Below, piece by piece: positions 43,934 to 55,159 of a stretch of 64,000 nt of DNA. Every line of letters begins with the position of its first letter. Position 1 is the first letter of the stretch. This stretch comes from Plazaster borealis (lineage: Eukaryota; Echinodermata; Asteroidea; Forcipulatida; Labidiasteridae). A model generated the notes under the pieces. The model searched no databases. It worked only from the letters and a program-made list of their open reading frames with translations, and was not told the DNA's origin. Location: contig CM037461.1 of the NCBI GenBank assembly GCA_021014325.1, positions 769,501 through 833,500 of the forward strand, read 5' to 3'. The position numbers and the translations under genes were made by a program.

Positions 43934-45388
43934 TTTAAAAGAATTTCCAGTCTATAAGTGACTTGATATTTAAAAGTTCGGGATACAGAAACACACAATC
44001 TCCGTGGTTATGTTTTGTTTGTCGTCAATATAAACCAAGTTCGATACGAATGCAACGGTCAGTTACCGTTTCGTTGATAAAGAGTTAACAAATGTTTCCC
44101 TGTGGCTTGTTGACGTGCCACAGGGTGTGCCATGGTGGAGGTTGGTCAACCGTGAGTTAAAGCCTAACCCAAAATAATGCTATGTTGGCGTACGGGCCAG
44201 AAAAATTAGGGTACTAGGTAGGTCGGGAATTTTTTTTTCTTTCCCCATAACAGTTAAACGAAACTTGTGAATTCCAGTTAACTGTTTACCTGTTTCTACC
44301 GTTCAAATCAAAACTTTAAGCCGGCGGATGTCAACTTTCCAGGTTTAATATAACGCTATACCCACTCTTAAGGGTCACAGAACCAGTGCCCAATTTCATA
44401 GCGTTGCTTAACGATAAGCAAATATCTTGCTAACTGTAGCAGAAAAAATGCTTAAGCCTTAGCGTATTTCACAGGTTAGCAAGAAAATACGGCAGCCATC
44501 TTGCACGTTCACAATGGTTTTGCATTGTTACGTCATTCATTTTCGAGCAGTAAGCACCGGAAGGTTAGCATGCCTTTTCGTGTGCTTACGGTTAGCAGCG
44601 CTATGAAGTAGAAACTGGTACATGTAGTACGTCAGCACAGAATCGACTGTTAAGCTGCTGTAGCAGCTCTATGAAATTGGGCCCTGGTCATAAAACCACT
44701 AAAGACAGAGCGCTCGCGGCTTGTGGTTTGATTGATGAAGCAAGAATATTATAAACTGAAACAATTTATAACAAACTGCAGAGGATTAAGATAATACGTA
44801 ACTGGATCTCAATAGGAGTGTCAATCATTCTCCCAGGGCTGGAGGGTGTCTGGAGCTGACATTAAATAAAGAAAAGGATGTCGGTCTTTTTTCACTTTCG
44901 GCTTCGTTTGAGGTAGGAAAGTTAACTTCAGCTAGGGGAAAAAAAGTTCAAACAAAATAAAAAATATCCAGGGTCGGCCGTATTTTTAGGGTCGCCAACA
45001 TAACATTTTTTTTGTAGGCCTAATTCATCGTTTTGTGGTCGGGACTATACTAGGTTCCAAGCCTGTGATCATGGTTTTCTGTATATATTTGATAGCCAAT
45101 ATGGTATTTCCAGAAACAGTATGGATTAACCCTGACTATAAGCACGTAATAGCCAATCTGCAGTGAGGAAGTTTTGTGTGGCGATGCTGATAAAATAAAA
45201 AACCGCAATTTAAGTCTTGAAATCAAGCCTAGTCTAACTGCTTCGTCGATTTTGTCATTTGAGCGGTTTGCGGCTAGGCTGGTCGCGCCCGAAATGACAT
45301 GTAGTTGACTGGTGAGCCAAAGTTGGCATCATGTCAATAACTTATCGCTTAAGTAAGATTTGAAACTTTGCATGGTGGGAATACGATA

Positions 45389-45542
45389 TGGAAAGGTTTG
45401 CGGTGACACCATGTACATGTAATAATCTCTCTATGTGAGTTGGGGGTGGTTCTGAAAAGAACCGTTGGTCTCAACTCGACGTTTCGATCAGTATGCTCTG
45501 ATCGTCTTCTGGAGAAAGCTGGACTCTGATGCTGCATGCTGC
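45389..45542 (-). repeat. Inverted end of the Penelope-like element (5' side)
   Basis: This 154-bp stretch is the reverse complement of 47,055-47,208 with very few differences. Penelope-like elements often carry such inverted, partial pseudo-LTR copies at their 5' side as a product of their integration. Confidence 0.88.
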
Positions 45543-46705
45543 ATCATGATTTACTTTGTACATGTGTTTCTTCTAGTTCCTTTCAATTTCAGGGCAAGTA
45601 TTACGAGCAGACGGCTGGGACCTCCATGGGATCTCCTATATCCCCGGTCCTAGCTGACATATTCATGGAAGAGTTCGAGTCATCGTCCCTTCTCACCGCT
45701 GACCTCCGACCCAGTCTGTGGCTCCGCTATGTTGACGACACCTTCGTCGTGTGGCCCCACGGTGAGGACTCTCTCCATGAATTTCTGCAGTACCTCAACC
45801 AACAACACCCAAGTATCAAGTTCACCATGGAGCAGGAACATTCCGGGAAGATACCCTTTCTGGATGTTCTTATTACCAGAAACCCAGACGGCACACTCCA
45901 CCACAGCATTTACCGGAAACCCACCCACACCGATCGTTACCTGCACCAGCGGTCCTTCCATCACCCAGCCATCAAGTCATCAGTCAACCGTGCGCTAGTT
46001 CAGCGTGCTTACACCATATGTGACACGGACAGCCTCCAGCACGAGTTACAACACATCACTACTTCTCTACAGCGGAACGGATACAACGCCAAGCAAGTCA
46101 AGACTAGTAAGCCCGTCCCCCCCGACCAAAGGGTCTCCTATACCCAAGGTCAAACTCACACACCCACAGTTAGTTTACCATACCTAGGTCCCCCTCTCAT
46201 CGCCTCCAACGCATCTTCAAGCAAGCGGGAATCAAGGTGTATCACTCCGCTCCCAGGAAACTCCACCGCTCTCTCCAATCGCACAAGGACAAGAACGATC
46301 CCTCCACCCGTGCAGGAGTCTACCGCATTCCATGTGAATGTGGTAAAGTTTACGTTGGGGAAACCGGACGAAACCTTCCCACCAGACTTAAAGAACACCG
46401 AGCACACGGAAGGAGGGGAGACTTCGATAAATCAGCCATCGTCAAACATTCCCACACCACAGACCACCGAGTTGACTGGGAAGCAGCAGAAATCATCGCT
46501 CCGATCCAGGCATGGCACCCAAGACGCATCAGAGAGGCCATCGAGATCCACAGACATGACACTGTACCCCAAGACATCGGCTTCCACATCAGTGACATCT
46601 GGCTCCCCCTCCTCCCGACCAATGGATCTTCTATATCCACGGTCACTCCCCTAGGCACCAACACTTAGTCTCTTACTGCCCCCCCCCCCTCGGTTACCCA
46701 CCCCC

Positions 46706-46885
46706 TTTGACTGCTTAGGGTCATCTATACCCTCAGTCCCCTAGGCCCCACTCCATTATTTAGACTTATTTTATTTAGACTGCTTTGGGTCCCCTATACC
46801 CTCAGTCCACATAGGCCCCATACCCCCTTCAGACTGCTTTGGGTCTTCTATACCCTCAGTCCCCTAGGCCCCACACCCTCACCAT
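46706..46885 (+). repeat. Minisatellite in the element's 3' region
   Basis: Three imperfect copies of GACTGCTTTGGGTC..CTATACCCTCAGTCC..TAGGCCCCA follow the GIY-YIG stop, at about 46,709, 46,778 and 46,832. They lie inside the Penelope-like element. Confidence 0.8.
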
Positions 46886-47054
46886 CCCCTGTGCTTGTTC
46901 CTACTGACACAGTTCAGTGAGCACACACTCCCCACACACCAGTCCAAGGCTCCAGTGCAGGATCCAGTTTTACCACGCATCACCGAGCTCCATTTCCCGC
47001 CTCTACTTCCCGCCTTCGTGCATCACCAAGCTAGTCCCCATCCACAGTACTTAA

Positions 47055-47208
47055 GCAGCATGCAGCATCAGAGTCCAGCTTTCTCCAGAAGACGATCAGA
47101 GCATACTGATCGAAACGTCGAGTTGAAACCAACGGTTCTTTTCAGAACCACCCCCAACTCACATAGAGAGATTATTACATGTACATGGTGTCACCGCAAA
47201 CCTTTCCA
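47055..47208 (+). repeat. 3' terminal repeat of the Penelope-like element
   Basis: It starts GCAGCATGCAGCATCAG and ends GCAAACCTTTCCA. At 47,084-47,120 it contains CCAGAAGA, a hairpin CGATCAG/CTGATCG with a six-base loop, then AAACGTC. That order recalls the hammerhead ribozymes known from such elements, though the first core box is not canonical. Confidence 0.8.
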
Positions 47209-47439
47209 TAACTTATCGCTTAGACGATCGCGCACAGAAGGGTGCACCCCACTAAATAAACTCCCATAGCATACAGTGCAAAATGCTGATATTCAGTTTT
47301 ACAGTTACGAGAAAGTTATCCATTGTCTCTTGATCTTTTATCCTCTGCTCAATTTTATATGGGGAGTCCAAGGCCAGTCGGGTTTTTTTTTGGCTGTGTG
47401 TGAAGCCATTATTCAGGGGGCGCGCGTTTGTGTGGGCAT

Positions 47440-47605
47440 GGAAGATTTGCCGTGTGCAGTCTGTCTCTGTATAACACGTTGTTACTGTGGGCAGCCATTG
47501 TTACTATTGAAATGACCTTGTGGTGTCCTTTGTTCTATTGTTGTCAGGACCGATTTGGAAGATTTGCCGTGTGCAGTCTGTCTCTGTATAACACGTTGTT
47601 ACTGC
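47440..47605 (+). repeat. About 120-bp tandem repeat (1.5 copies)
   Basis: GGAAGATTTGCCGTGTGCAG to CACGTTGTTACTG is repeated about 118 bp on. The same array is longer (about two copies) in the second duplicate at 51,329-51,560. Confidence 0.75.
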
Positions 47606-47639
47606 ACTGTAAAAACAGCGTTTAGATTTTAAACACATA

Positions 47640-48020
47640 CAAAACATGTTTACACGCAAACACGTTCAGAAATATGTTTGTAAGCTAAATGGCTCTTTAA
47701 CATGTCAAAAAGCTAAACGGGTTGAGATTTGTTGTGCTTGTTTGAAATGCAGTTTTGAACTTAAACAGATACACAACATGTTTACACGCAAACACGTTCA
47801 GAAACATGTTTGTAAGCTAAATGGCTATCTCTTTAACATGTCAAACAGCTAAACGGGTTGAGATTTGTTGTGCTTGTTTGAAATGCAGTTTTGAATTTAA
47901 ACAGATACAAAACATGTTTACACGCAAACACGTTCAGAAATATGTTTGTAAGCTAAATGGCTATCTCTTTAACATGTCAAAAGCTAAACGTGTTGCGATT
48001 TGTTATGCAGGTTTGAACTG
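47640..48020 (+). repeat. 132-136-bp tandem repeat, almost three copies
   Basis: Units beginning ATGTTTACACGCAAACACG start at 47,646, 47,778 and 47,914. Each contains GCTAAATGGCT, TTTAACATGTCAAA and GAGATTTGTTGTGC-like words. The array lies between the two duplicates. The short open frames across it are repeat artefacts. Confidence 0.88.
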
Positions 48021-48280
48021 ATTTGAACATTTGAATACACCAGAATGTGTTTACATCATTTGAATACGTTTGCTTTTGGTATGTAGGCTTCCATGTAGGC
48101 ATATAGGCCTTCGTTGAAGAGCGCGTGTTTGCTATATGGCACAAACACATACAGGTTTAAAATACTTTGCATTTTGTTAATACGTAACTTGACAAGGTAT
48201 CAAAAATGCTTCACTTGTTTAGCCTCATGCTAATGGCAAGTAGAATTGCTCAGGTAGCAAACGTACTCAAATGATACATT

Positions 48281-51200
48281 GCATGATTTACGATCTCCTT
48301 TGGTTGGCTAATGTCAACATTTCAATTGCAAACAGTCTCCGAAACATAATTTCAAAAAAGTTGAACTTTAAACGGGGTTTTCTCAAAGCATGACAATTTA
48401 GCTTCGTGGGCTAAAATGTCTCTTCGTGAAAACGGCGGCAAAATGTTGAAGACGGAGAAGAACTGGCGTAACTCAACAAGGGACTGAGCTGAGCAGTCAC
48501 TGGGTTTCTGATCACCTTCGGAAATTTACTATCTATAAGGAAAACATGAACGACTAAAATAAATGAAGTTTTTCCCGACCGTGATAGAGTTAAGTCCCCA
48601 AACATGTGGTAGTTAGCAATACCACAGTAATACCACATGACTTGCGTTACCTTTGGTAATTTATCTTTTAAAAATCGTGTGGTAATTCATGCTGTATTTG
48701 GCAATACCATAGTAATTTTACAGAAGTACCACAGGAAAACCACAATACATTTTCGTAAGGGAAGCTTTATTGGTCCACAGCCAATAATCCGTTTAGGAGA
48801 AAATCGCAGTTGAAGTTGCATTTTCATCATTAGTCTGCTTCTATTTTGTTACATACTATTTTTATACTAACTTAAATCATACCTCTTCATTTGTACAGAA
48901 CTGTCAAACTGTCAATAAAGACGTACCACTTCCACAGAGCTGCTCAAACAGAAAATATTGCTTAACAAGTGTCTGGTAAGCAGAAATGAGCAGGATACCA
49001 GTCACAAACTGTGCACGTGACATCGCAGTTTGGCTGGTAACCTCATTCTGGTAAGCATCATTTTGTTGTGCTTAGCCACTTGTTGTGCTTAAGCAGCTCT
49101 ATGAAATTGGCCCCTTGTGCATGTGATAAGCTGTTTGTGCTAAATTACGAAACCACCTTATGTTAGGTGCTAAATAAATAGTTAATTTTGTCATAAAAAG
49201 TCATAATTGGGTGATGTTTGTGAATGCATCAAAGCTAATAGTATTTCACTCGTACATGCCAATGCTAAGTATAAGATTATCTGCACAATTTATGTACCAA
49301 GTTTATAATGATTGGGAAAAAAATCGAAACTCGGGGACGAAAACCCAAAATAACAAACTCGACGAAAAAAAGGGGTGTTTCGGCTTGCCGAAACTCCAAA
49401 AAAACAATTCACAAAGAAAACGAAAATAGGTTTCGTCGGAATGCCCTAACCCCAATAAACCTGATCGTGCTTACCTGAGAAATATACACCTGCACCTACA
49501 AAAGCAACCATCCAGCCAATTAACCAAGTTGAAGTTAGGAACTGTTCCTGTAGGGTAGGTAACATCATACCCAGGCCTTTTACTAAAACACCATTCGCCA
49601 TCTTGGATGTAAATAAACCTAACACAGCAATCCAACCATACAGACCGCCGTCTCGTAAAGTATCAATTGAAGAGTGCAAAACGCGTTCAAAGCAGCCGGA
49701 TGCCATTTTAAAAGAATTTCCAGTCTATAAGTGACTTGATATTTAAAAGTTCGGGATACAGAAACACACAATCTCCGTGGTTATGTTTTGTTTGTCGTCA
49801 ATATAAACCAAGTTCGATACGAATGCCAAGGTCAGTTACCGTTTCGTTGATAAAGAGTTAACAAATGTTTCCCTGTGGCTTGTTGACGTGCCACAGGGTG
49901 TGCCATGGTGGAGGTTGGTCAACCGTGAGTTAAAGCCTAACCCAAAATAATGCTATGTTGGCGTACGGGCCAGAAAAATTAGGGTACTAGGTAGGTCGGG
50001 AATTTTTTTTCTTTCCCCATAACAGTTAAACGAAACTTGTGAATTCCAGTTAACTGTTTACCTGTTTCTACCGTTCAAATCAAAACTTTAAGCCGGCGGA
50101 TGTCAACTTTCCAGGTTTAATATAACGCTATACCCACTCTTAAGGGTCACAGAACCAGTGCCCAATTTCATAGCGTTGCTTAACGATAAGCAAATTTCTT
50201 GCTAACTGTAGCAAAAAAAATGCTTAAGCCTTAGCGTATTTCACAGGTTAGCAAGAAAATACGGCAGCCATCTTGCACGTTCACAATGGTTTTGCATTGT
50301 TACGTCATTCATTTTCGAGCAGTAAGCACCGGAAGGTTAGCATGCCTTTTCGTGTGCTTACGGTTAGCAGCGCTATGAAGTAGAAACTAGTACATGTAGT
50401 ACGTCAGCACAGAATCGACTGTTAAGCTGCTGCAGCAGCTCTATGAAATTGGGCCCTGGTCATAAAACCACTAAAGACATAGCGCTCGCGGCTTGTGGTT
50501 TGATTGATGAAGCAAGAGTATTATAAACTGAAACAATGTAAAACAAACTGCAGAGGATTAAGATAATACGTAACTGGATCTCAATAGGAGTGTCAATCAT
50601 TCTCCCAGGGCTGGAGGGTGTCTGGAGCTGACATTAAATAAAGAAAAGGATGTCGGTCTTTTTTCACTTTCGGCTTCGTTTGAGGTAGGAAAGTTAACTT
50701 CAGCTAGGGGAAAACAAGTTGAAACAAAATAAAAAAATATCCAGGGTCGGCCGTATTTTTAGGGTCGCCAACATAACATTTTTTTGTAGGCCTAATTCAT
50801 CGTTTTGTGGTCGGGACTATACTAGGTTCCAAGCCTGTGATCATGGTTTTCTGTATATATTTGATAGCCAATATGGTATTTCCAGAAACGTGTGGATTAA
50901 CCCTGACTATAAGCACGTAATAGCCAATCTGCAGTGAGGAAGTTTTGTGTGGCGATGCTGATAAACCGCAATTTAAGTCTTGAAATCAAGCCTAGTCTAA
51001 CTGCTTCGTCGATTTTGTCATTTGAGCGGTTTGCGGCTAGGCTGGTCGCGCCCGAAATGACATGAAGTTGACTGGTGAGCCAAAGTTGGCATCATGTCAA
51101 TAACTTATCGCTTGGACGATCGCGCACAGAAGGGTGCACCCCACTAAATAAACTCCCATAGCATACAGTGCAAAATGCTGATATTCAGTTTTACAGTTAC

Positions 51201-51500
51201 GAGAAAGTTATCCATTGTCTCTTGATCTTTTATCCTCTGCTCAATTTTATATGGGGAGTCCAAGGCCAGTCGGGTTTTTTTTTGGCTGTGTGTGAAGCCA
51301 TTATTCAGGGGGCGCGCGTTTGTGTGGGCATGGAAGATTTGCCGTGTGCAGTCTGTCTCTGTATAACACGTTGTTACTGTGGGCAGCCATTGTTACTATT
51401 GAAATGACCTTGTGGTGTCCTTTGTTCTATTGTTGTCAGGACCGATTTGGAAGATTTGCCGTGTGCAGTCTGTCTCTGTATAACACGTTGTTACTGTGGG
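48281..51500. repeat. Segmental duplication, copy 2 (no insertion)
   Basis: Second copy of the 42,335-47,605 block. It lacks the retroelement: GTCAATAACTTATCGCTTGG is intact near 51,098-51,116, giving the pre-insertion state. It also lacks about 190 bp present in copy 1 near 43 kb. It carries a second transporter first exon. Confidence 0.9.
49475..49706 (-). CDS. Transporter exon 1, distal duplicate
   Basis: ATG at 49,706 starts the same 77 residues as the proximal copy (MASGCFERVL to GAGVYFS) with the same GTAAGC donor. The DNA upstream is also duplicated, so this copy probably has its own promoter. It could splice over about 8.6 kb to exon 2 at 40,906 and give the same protein, or be a non-functional by-product. 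No second copies of exons 2-4 lie in the window between the duplicates. Confidence 0.8.
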
Positions 51501-51801
51501 CAGCCTTTGTTCCTATTGAGATGACCTTGTGGTGTCCTTTGTTCTATTGTTGTCAGGACCCCACAAAATGCCCTTCCGTTAGCCCACGCTCGCTCAAGCA
51601 CATGTACATGTACATGTCCGCCGGACGGTTTTGCACATAGTCACAACCTGTGGAATGCCCACTATGTCACTCTCCTAAACATGTCCGGACACGGTTGCAT
51701 ATGCAGAAGTGTCCGGAGCGGATAGTATTGCATCTGACACCGGGTTGACACACGGGGTGCTTGTCAAGGCTGGGCGCGTATTTTTTTTTTTTTTTTTTTT
51801 T

Positions 51802-52055
51802 TACACCGCAGCGAGGGGTTTTGTCCTGTAACACTGTCAATTCCGTCTTGAGATAGGAGACTACGTCTAACCCTAAACCCTAACCCTAATGTTACCCTAA
51901 CCCTAACCCTAACCCTCACCCTCACCCTAACCATAATCCTCACCCTAACCCTAACCCTAACCCCAAACCTAACCCTTATAGGCATAAATGTTTGTAGTCT
52001 CATCTCAAGACAGGAAGTGGCAGTATTACAGTACAAAACCCCTCGCTGCGGTGTA
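51802..52055. repeat. Foldback element with CCCTAA-type telomere-like core
   Basis: The left arm 51,802-51,863 (begins TACACCGCAGCGAGGGGTTT) is inverted at 51,995-52,055 with only a few mismatches. The interior 51,867-51,976 is an imperfect (CCCTAA)n array with CCCTCA and CCCCAAA variants. A run of T precedes the left arm. No coding capacity. Confidence 0.88.
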
Positions 52056-52079
52056 AACAAAAATATATGCAGGCTGGGC

Positions 52080-52190
52080 TGGTAGGGTTAAAAACTTTGC
52101 ATGGTGGGAGTAGTACAATCAAGTGTGGTTTACAGCGACACCATGTGCATAAATCTCTTTTGAGTAGTGGTGGTTCAGTCACTACATAAT
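52080..52190. repeat. Fragment of Penelope-like terminal repeat
   Basis: AAACTTTGCATGGTGGGA followed by GCGACACCATGTGCAT and AATCTCTTTTGAG matches the order of 45,363-45,440, outside and inside the left end of the Penelope-like element. It is diverged, thus an older relative. Confidence 0.6.
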
Positions 52191-52496
52191 TTTACCCTAA
52201 CTTTTTAACTCTGCATCCGACAACGCCTCTTTGGGTTTCCGGAGAATGTTTTGTTAATAAAGTAATGGTGTGCAGTTTCCATGGCAGAAAAGTTGCAAAC
52301 TAAAAAGGGGACTGATGTAGATATTGGGATTTCATAGCAAATGATGGTTAAAAACAAAATAGGGGGGGGAGACCTGTATTTGATGCATTTTTGGCATGTT
52401 TCAATGATGGGCCTAACTTGTTTTGTTTGTATGCTCAGTGTGCACACTCCATAATGGGATGGTAGTGCATTGAATACAGCGAGTCGGAATGTAATA

Positions 52497-55159
52497 AGTG
52501 TAGGGAATATACCGGACGCTCAAAATGGCCGACGGTTAGTTCACTTCCGGGTGTAGTTGCTTTGTGGTCTGGGGTGTTATCTAAATGGTTACCTTAGTAA
52601 GATCTAACATTAAGTAATCAAATTATTTGACACTTTTAATGGGTAGCAGTTAAGGGGGGGGGAAGAGTCGAACAAAACTGACTACATCTGCTACACAGTG
52701 CATGATTGTCTTGTGCGTGATTGTCAATTATGCATAAATGTGCTTGTGCATTTTTTATTACTGATTTACAGTTCTACTGTTACTGACCAAAAAGGTTATG
52801 TTTTAAATAAAGTTTGTTAATTTTTATATTTTTTTAATTTTACAGATGCCATTGAAATAATGTTTGGAAAACCGGGCGTGGTTCGTGGTCACCTGAAGAA
52901 ATGTCCAAGGCTGTCCTCGTATGTAAAGCGTGGTGAGATGAGTATCCGGCTAATTGCAGCAAAGACCTATAACGTACCCAAGTCAACGCTGTCAGATCAG
53001 GTGAAATTGAATGCTGGTGATGCCAATGATTTCATTGCTAAACCAACTAGTCTGGGTTGGAAACCAACGCTGGGAACTGAAAATAAAGCAGAATTGGATC
53101 GTATAATTCTTGAAATGAGATCACGCGGTTTCGGCCTCTCTAAAACGGACGTCTGCAGAATAGCATTTGAGTTTACGGAAAGCAACAGCATTGAGCACGA
53201 CTTCAACAAATACAGTCAAACAGCTGGCCGCTTCTGAGTGGCAGGCTTCCACAGAAGTAACACAGAAAGGCAGAGGGCTTGTCCAAGGCTTGTGCTATAG
53301 GCATGAACAAAAAAGTAGTGCAGCAATACTTTGATCGGCTCGGTGTCGTGCTGGATAGGGAAGGTTTTCACCAGTCACCAGAGAAAAGCTACAATGAGAA
53401 TAGTTCTTGCTCAAAAAGGAAAACGCTCGGTTGTGACTGTCACAAATTCCAAAAGGGCGAGAATGTTACTGCGGTAGCTTGTTGTAATGCTGCAGGACAA
53501 TTTATACCGCAGATGATAAACATGAAAGGCAAGAGAAAGAAGGATGAATTTGCTGACGGGCTGCCTCCAGGTTCCGAACTTGGGATGTCTGAATCCTCAT
53601 AAAAATAACAAGGACTTGTTCCTGCAGTGGCTTAAGATAATTCGTAAGCACGCTGTACCAGGTAAAGTTGGAGTACTGTATTGCAAACGATGTTATCCTG
53701 GTCTGCTGTCCGGGCGCGATATTTTTTCCTACGAACTTTTTGTTCCCCCATACGGCGAACTGTGTACAAACTTATTTGATAGCGCCCTCTTTTGAATCAT
53801 CCTCCTCCAGCCCATAATAATTTCCCGTTTGGGGACAAAACAAATCGTAAAAAAAAAGTTGCCCGGGCACACAACCAAGTATCTTCAGCCTTTGGACCGA
53901 TCGGTGTTCAAGTCCTTGAAATCTAACTAGCACATTGCAGCGAACTTCTACATGATACAGAATCCTGGTAGAAACATCACCAAGTACCGGTTCAGGCCAC
54001 TGTTTGATGCAGCTCGGGGCAAGTCAACTTCAGTTTCAAATGCCACCTCAGGATTTCGCGCATGCGGAGCGAGTACATCTATTTAATCCAGATGCATTAC
54101 TAAATGATGCATTTGCCCGATCCGGGACCACAGAGAGGATGCACAACCACACGCACTATCACAATCAAGCACACAAGAACCCCTTAGCGTTCTCATACAA
54201 GTCGCGCCCTCCGGCAGTCCTGCAAGTGAACAACCTTCATGTAGCACAAGCACTAGTAGCATGAAATCATTCGTTAACATTCAATCACTACCGAAAGTAG
54301 ATCGTCCCACTGCTAGTAAACGGTGCAAACAACAGTGGGGGAGCTATCAACAACCAATTACTTGAAAGAGGTAGAGGATGTAGAAGAGCGAGGAAGTGTG
54401 TGAGCAAAAGAAAGTCAAACGCAAGGCCGATAAACACCAGAAAGGAAAATCTGCCCAAAGTATTAAGAAAGGAAAGACACTAGGGCAAACCAAAACAAAC
54501 GAAGAAAAGCGGTCACGACAGTGACGACGAGTCATGAATACGGTGCCACGTTTGTAAATCGTGGTTCAAGAAGACTGCACTGGGGCCTTCGGCAAAACTG
54601 TGTTCACTTGTGATGAGTGTAATAAATCAAAAACGTTCGGATTATAAAACAAACTGTTTCAAAGGAAACAAAGTGTGCTTTAAATGTGCTTTTACAAGTG
54701 TGCTAAACATGATAAGTGGCACAATTTATTTTGAATAATATGTTCAACAATATTTTATGTTTTTTGAATGTGTTCGATTTGTTCCCTTTTTTTCTATTTT
54801 GTGCAAAAAAGTCCATAATTTCATAAATTTATCCCAGAAAATTAATTTGAACTAAATAATGATATACACACTTAACAGAAACATGTTGATTTGATAGTTT
54901 ACCTTCGTACTAGATGCTTCCATGTTGACCTTTATACATAAAGAATGGTTCTGAACACACTGTCCGGTATTTCCTACACTGAAGGAAATACCGGAGATTG
55001 TATGACTGCCTCACGAACGTGATAACCTGTAGGCCTATGTTTTAGTAAAACACAAGTTGAATGATGTAATTAGCAATACTAATCTTTATCTTCTGTGATT
55101 TAATTATTTTAATATGCAAATCAGCTAAATGGGCTTAAGTGACCGGTATTCCCCACATC
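52497..55159 (+). mobile_element. pogo-like DNA transposon (decayed)
   Basis: The left end AGTGTAGGGAATATACCGG follows TA (52,495-52,496). Two candidate right ends exist: GTCCGGTATTTCCTACACT ending at 54,980, and GACCGGTATTCCCCACATC ending at 55,159 followed by TA. The second gives the TA target duplication expected of the Tc1/mariner/pogo group. The body holds the transposase relic at 52,860-54,650. Confidence 0.65.
52860..54650 (+). pseudogene. pogo-type transposase relic
   Basis: Fragments in several frames follow the order of a pogo/Tigger-type transposase. A helix-turn-helix region (IRLIAAKTYNVPKSTLSDQV, 52,944-53,003) is followed by a CENP-B-like part (ILEMRSRGFGLSKTDVCRIA). DDE-domain pieces include CCNAAGQFIPQMINMKGKRK and KDLFLQWLKIIRKHAVPGKV, and further on QPLDRS-like, NPGRNITKY and LFNPDALLNDAF segments. 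Stops or frameshifts occur near 53,237, 53,600, 53,700, 53,925 and 54,050. The third catalytic region near 53,700-53,900 is replaced by unrelated sequence. The C-terminus ends with cysteine-containing CHVC/CDEC-type pieces near 54,550-54,630. It is not functional. Confidence 0.82.

Larger units (their letters stand above)
45352..47208 (+). mobile_element. Penelope-like element, EN+ type, 5'-truncated
   Basis: The open frame 45,536-46,200 carries the RT half with GTSMGSPISPVLADIFMEEF and the catalytic YVDDTF. After a one-base shift near 46,190 (a C run) the frame reads GIKVYHSAPRKL and a GIY-YIG endonuclease (GVYRIPCECGKVYVGETG, then RLKEHR). RT fused to a C-terminal GIY-YIG nuclease defines EN+ Penelope-like elements. 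The N-terminal RT half is absent and the frame is broken, so it is inactive. It is bounded by 154-bp inverted ends and the 14-bp target duplication TAACTTATCGCTTA (45,338 and 47,209). Confidence 0.92.
42335..47605. repeat. Segmental duplication, copy 1 (contains PLE insertion)
   Basis: From GCATGATTTACGATCTCC (42,335) to CACGTTGTTACTG (about 47,605), this block matches 48,281-51,500 with about 97-99 percent identity by eye. Copy 1 additionally has about 190 bp near 42,975-43,145 and the retroelement 45,352-47,208. It carries the first coding exon and upstream DNA of the transporter. Confidence 0.9.

Noticed and set aside
47276..48021. Short open frames in the tandem repeats between the duplicates, some identical to those near 51.2 kb
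   Set aside because: Identity is explained by the segmental duplication and the tandem arrays. There is no domain and no splice context.
51867..51976. True chromosome end (telomere)
   Set aside because: The array is short, degenerate, enclosed by inverted repeats and followed by 12 kb of ordinary sequence, so it is interstitial.
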